DNA of 9,792 nucleotides, taken from NCBI GenBank assembly GCA_050180015.1, contig JBFXEO010000103.1, forward strand, positions 1-9,792, read 5' to 3'. The first letter of the stretch is position 1. Each line of letters begins with the position of its first letter. Both the position numbers and the translations under genes were made by a program. The notes under the pieces are model-generated. The model saw nothing but the letters and a program-made list of their open reading frames with translations. It ran no database searches and was not told where the DNA came from. This document shows, one piece after another, positions 7,112 through 9,792 of the stretch. Origin of the DNA: JBFXEO01 sp050180015 (GTDB taxonomy: Bacteria > Bacteroidota > Bacteroidia > Bacteroidales > Tenuifilaceae).

Positions 7112-9661
7112 AACTTGGGTTCTGGGTATTTGTACAGTAACAGTTGTACCAATGCCAACCTTGGAGCTGACATCGATGGAGCCGTTATGCGATTTTACAA
7201 TGTTGTAGGATATGTATAATCCCAGGCCGGTTCCTTTTCCAACTTCCTTGGTGGTAAAAAACGGATCAAAAATTTTATCCAGTATTTCTTCTGGAATACC
7301 ATGTCCGCTATCCCTTACGCTTACCGTAACCTCATCTCTTTTAGCAATGTATTTTGCCGTAATGGCAATTGTTCCCTGATTGTCTATGGCATCAACGGCG
7401 TTGGCAATTAAATTCATAAGTACCTGGTTAATTCCCGTTGGGTTACAGCTAACCAGCGGAAGGTTGGGGTCATACTCTTCATCTACATTTATTCTACCGT
7501 AGTATTTATTTTTCAGGATTACCAGAATATCCTTCACTCCAAGCCGAATGTCAAACTCCCTGTATTCATGGTTTTCGTTATGGGAGAAAGTCATTAGGCT
7601 GCGTACAATTTCGGTGGTTCGGGTAATTCCAGTTTCAATATTTGACAGAAGAAACCTTAGGGAATAGTATATATCTTTTGAGTTCAGGTTATGTTTAGTT
7701 TCAATATTTGTCAGGATTTCTTCGGGTAGATTTACAGCAACCTCGCTACGAAAAGCGTTTAGCAAACTCCACAGGTCTTCTATAAGCGTTTGTAGGGCCT
7801 GATAGCTACCGCTGATGTAATTTACCGGGTTTATTATTTCATGCGCAATGCCTGCTGTTAACATCCCGATTGAGGCCATTTTTTCCGATTGAATGAGCTG
7901 ATTCTGGGTTTCTTTCAGCATTTGAATAATCTGGGTTAACTCTTCGGTTTTTTGCTGTAGTTCTGCATTGGCAAGGGTTAAGTCGTTATTGAGTTTTATA
8001 ACTTCGTCCGTACGTTCAAGCACAATTTCTTCCAGGTGATTTTTATGCCGGTTCAGTTCATCCTGGTATCTTTTTAAATCGGTTATGTTATTTATTGACA
8101 GTAAAACTTTTTTGAAATTTTCTTCGTAATCGGGCAAAACCATCCAATTATAGTGTAGATATAGTTGTTCGCCGCTGACAGTTTGGCGAATACCGTCGTA
8201 AGAGTAAGATGGTTTTTTATCTATACAGCCGGTATAAAACGATTTAATGGCATCCAGTGATTGATCGTTGTATGTTTTAAGGTGGCTTTTCTGGGCATCC
8301 TGTTTATCTTTAAATCCAAAAAGGTCAATGCAGGCCTGATTTAGGTTAAGAATCCGGATTAATTTTAAGTTCTCAAAGATTCGTTTTTTTAGTTCTTTAA
8401 AATCAAGGTTTTCATCAATATAGCCTGTTTTATTGATATTCTCTTTCAGGGTAGATAGGTCGAGCTCAAACATGGCTATCGGAGAATTCTCAAAGAGATT
8501 CATGTAGTGGTTCTCGCTGATTTTTAACTCCCTGGTTCGCTCTTCCACCAGTTTTTCCAGCTTTAAATTGAGCCGTTGTTTTATTCTATATGCCCACGCT
8601 GCAAATATGAAGCTAAGGATGGCCCCTAACAGTAAAAGAATAGTTACTATTAACCGTTTTTGTTGTAGGGCAATTATGGATTCTTTGTTATTGATTTCAT
8701 CGTTTTGCCGGTCTATTAAATGTTGCTTTTCTGCTAGTTGGTTTTGTTTCAGGGTTATCTCATTGTCCAGCGAATCAAGCTTGCCCGTAGCATTTTTTAT
8801 GGCGTTTAGTTGATTTTTAATCAAACCTTGCAGGGACAGGCTTTCTTCATTTTTTTTCTGTAGCTCATGGGTACGCTCTGAAAGTGTGTTATCCTTTTCC
8901 TGAAGTTTTTCGGTTAAATTCCGGTATTCTTCCTCTGATTTTTTGATGCTCAACCCCAGGGTTTGAATTTTCTGGTTCAACTCATCGATGTAAACCTGAT
9001 ACTCTTCTTTTTCGTGGCTAATTTTTTCGAGCTCAACCTTATACTCCGCTATTTGTTGCGATTCCTTCCTGAGCTGTTTGTAAGTTTCAACGTACAACTC
9101 CTTAACATTGATGAAATTTCCGCCAAGGAGTAGTAACTTTGGGTTAACCGTAAATTCATTGGCATCCAGATTATCCTTATTTACTTCGAACGAGAAGGTA
9201 TTTTTATCGGTGTTATAGGTAATATTGATCATGGTTAAAACCCGATCCCTACTTCTGTCAGATATGAGTAAAATATTTTTGCCATTAATTTCATGGTAAA
9301 TATTCGACAACATTTTTCCATCTTGCTCCCCAAGGTAAAGTATGTTGCACTGCAGTTTGTCTTTCTGAAGATTTAAAAACTCAACCCGGAATGTTTTTCC
9401 CTTTATTGTATGAGAATCTTGAATTTTTTTAAGTTCATGGTACACGCTTGAGTCCTGATCAACAATACCTATCCGGTATGTTGATATTGTTTCCTCATTC
9501 TTCCACTGAATGTTTTGGGCAAAATTTAATACGAGTGCTGCTTTTACCTTGGCTTCCGACACCTGATCGCTTATAGGAAGGCCTTGGGTTCCCTTTGCGA
9601 AAAAAATTAATATCAATATAGACAAAAGAATTAGCCGGAATCGCATATTTCGCAGTTTCAT
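7088..9661 (-). CDS. Sensor histidine kinase with YfiR-like (DUF4154) periplasmic domain, long coiled coil and PAS-like domain
   Basis: I start at ATG 9661 (857 residues); an in-frame TTG three codons upstream is less likely. Residues 1-27 look like a signal peptide. Residues 35-183 match the YfiR/DUF4154 family: KVKAALVLNFAQNIQW (38-53), CNILYLG (105-111), ILLISD (130-135) and FSFEVNKDNLDANEFTVNPKLLLLG (156-180). A mostly helical, heptad-rich segment (187-335) leads to one membrane helix (337-357). A second coiled coil (360-382) precedes a PAS-like domain (383-530, ENSPIAMFELDLS and LNLNQACIDLFGF), then a linker coil (530-596). The kinase core has phospho-acceptor H607 (GIAHEIINP), N-box N754 (MNLIANAVDAI), G1 DSGHGIP (784-790), F-box FDPFFTTKE and G2 GKGTGLGL (808-815), so it should be active. 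It probably phosphorylates the convergent receiver protein. YfiR proteins are usually separate periplasmic regulators; here the domain is fused to a kinase. Domain limits are estimates by eye. Confidence 0.88.
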   Translation of the reverse strand: MKLRNMRFRLILLSILILIFFAKGTQGLPISDQVSEAKVKAALVLNFAQNIQWKNEETISTYRIGIVDQDSSVYHELKKIQDSHTIKGKTFRVEFLNLQKDKLQCNILYLGEQDGKMLSNIYHEINGKNILLISDRSRDRVLTMINITYNTDKNTFSFEVNKDNLDANEFTVNPKLLLLGGNFINVKELYVETYKQLRKESQQIAEYKVELEKISHEKEEYQVYIDELNQKIQTLGLSIKKSEEEYRNLTEKLQEKDNTLSERTHELQKKNEESLSLQGLIKNQLNAIKNATGKLDSLDNEITLKQNQLAEKQHLIDRQNDEINNKESIIALQQKRLIVTILLLLGAILSFIFAAWAYRIKQRLNLKLEKLVEERTRELKISENHYMNLFENSPIAMFELDLSTLKENINKTGYIDENLDFKELKKRIFENLKLIRILNLNQACIDLFGFKDKQDAQKSHLKTYNDQSLDAIKSFYTGCIDKKPSYSYDGIRQTVSGEQLYLHYNWMVLPDYEENFKKVLLSINNITDLKRYQDELNRHKNHLEEIVLERTDEVIKLNNDLTLANAELQQKTEELTQIIQMLKETQNQLIQSEKMASIGMLTAGIAHEIINPVNYISGSYQALQTLIEDLWSLLNAFRSEVAVNLPEEILTNIETKHNLNSKDIYYSLRFLLSNIETGITRTTEIVRSLMTFSHNENHEYREFDIRLGVKDILVILKNKYYGRINVDEEYDPNLPLVSCNPTGINQVLMNLIANAVDAIDNQGTIAITAKYIAKRDEVTVSVRDSGHGIPEEILDKIFDPFFTTKEVGKGTGLGLYISYNIVKSHNGSIDVSSKVGIGTTVTVQIPRTQVSEKLPVG

Positions 9662-9681
9662 GCCCTGCAATTTACGAAAGA

Positions 9682-9792
9682 TTATCTCAATGTCAAGGCA
9701 AAAGAAAGCGTGCCGGAAAAATATCTTCTTTGTGGGGAATAATAATTTGATTTATTTTTGCTAGCCGTAAAGGTAAAATAACGCGGTAAGGC
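9682..9792 (-). CDS. Possible 3' end of an upstream gene (outer-membrane barrel-like C-terminus)
   Basis: Reading the minus strand from the right edge, one frame stays open for 36 codons to TAA at 9684-9682, 20 bases before the kinase ATG. The last residues, YYSPQRRYFSGTLSFALTLR, show a Tyr/Pro/Arg-rich turn followed by alternating polar and hydrophobic residues, reminiscent of the final strand of TonB-dependent receptors and other outer-membrane barrels. If real, that gene and the kinase form an operon. Against this, another minus frame is also open for 32 codons, the stretch is short, and the tail ends in LTLR rather than an aromatic residue. I see no other feature in this end of the window. 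Confidence 0.33.
   Translation of the reverse strand, partial: ALPRYFTFTASKNKSNYYSPQRRYFSGTLSFALTLR

Noticed and set aside
8568..8813. Plus-strand open frame opposite the kinase coiled coil
   Set aside because: It is antisense to heptad-rich coding sequence; its Ser/Cys/Phe-rich translation is what the complement of Glu/Lys/Gln codons gives.
9662..9670. TTG start for the histidine kinase
   Set aside because: ATG 9661 directly begins a normal signal peptide (Lys/Arg-rich end, then a hydrophobic core), so a rare start codon is not needed.

Overview
The window looks like chromosomal DNA of a Bacteroidota bacterium, most likely class Bacteroidia. The evidence is a PorZ-type protein of the type IX secretion system with its C-terminal sorting-type domain, a RecO without cysteine clusters, AT-rich leaders without clear Shine-Dalgarno sequences, and a promoter matching the Bacteroidota consensus (TTG-N17-TAnnTTTG) before the response regulator. 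I see no rRNA, tRNA, CRISPR array, insertion sequence or phage gene. No gene-free stretch exceeds 300 bases; the longest is 417-666 (250 bases), between two divergent genes.

Layout. Positions 1-416 (minus) hold the 5' part of a membrane-anchored class III nucleotide cyclase that runs off the left edge. Positions 667-2060 (plus) hold a tandem-domain universal stress protein closely followed by rdgB, the pyrophosphatase that removes non-canonical purine nucleotides. A 169-base gap with crossing inverted repeats (2114-2210) precedes a second tight pair: porZ (2230-4551) and recO (4556-5284), 4 bases apart. A lone gene at 5387-6517 encodes a full-length aminotransferase-fold protein that has lost its catalytic lysine. 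From 6713 to 9661 lies a convergent two-component pair: a small stand-alone receiver protein (plus) and a large hybrid-architecture sensor kinase (minus), with 3' ends overlapping by 24 bases. At the right edge, 9682-9792 may be the last 36 codons of another minus-strand gene, possibly an outer-membrane barrel.

How they may work together. usp-rdgB and porZ-recO look like compact housekeeping units (stress and nucleotide-pool cleaning; envelope secretion and DNA repair). The right-hand third is a signalling module. The kinase has a YfiR/DUF4154-like periplasmic domain, a periplasmic coiled coil that could approach the width of the periplasm, one membrane helix, a PAS-like domain and a HisKA/HATPase core. 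Its likely partner is the adjacent receiver protein, which has no output domain.

The most interesting items are the apparent aminotransferase pseudoenzyme, the fusion of a YfiR-like domain to a histidine kinase possibly downstream of an outer-membrane receptor gene, and the possible pseudoknot or switch in the porZ leader. None is proven here to be a new system.
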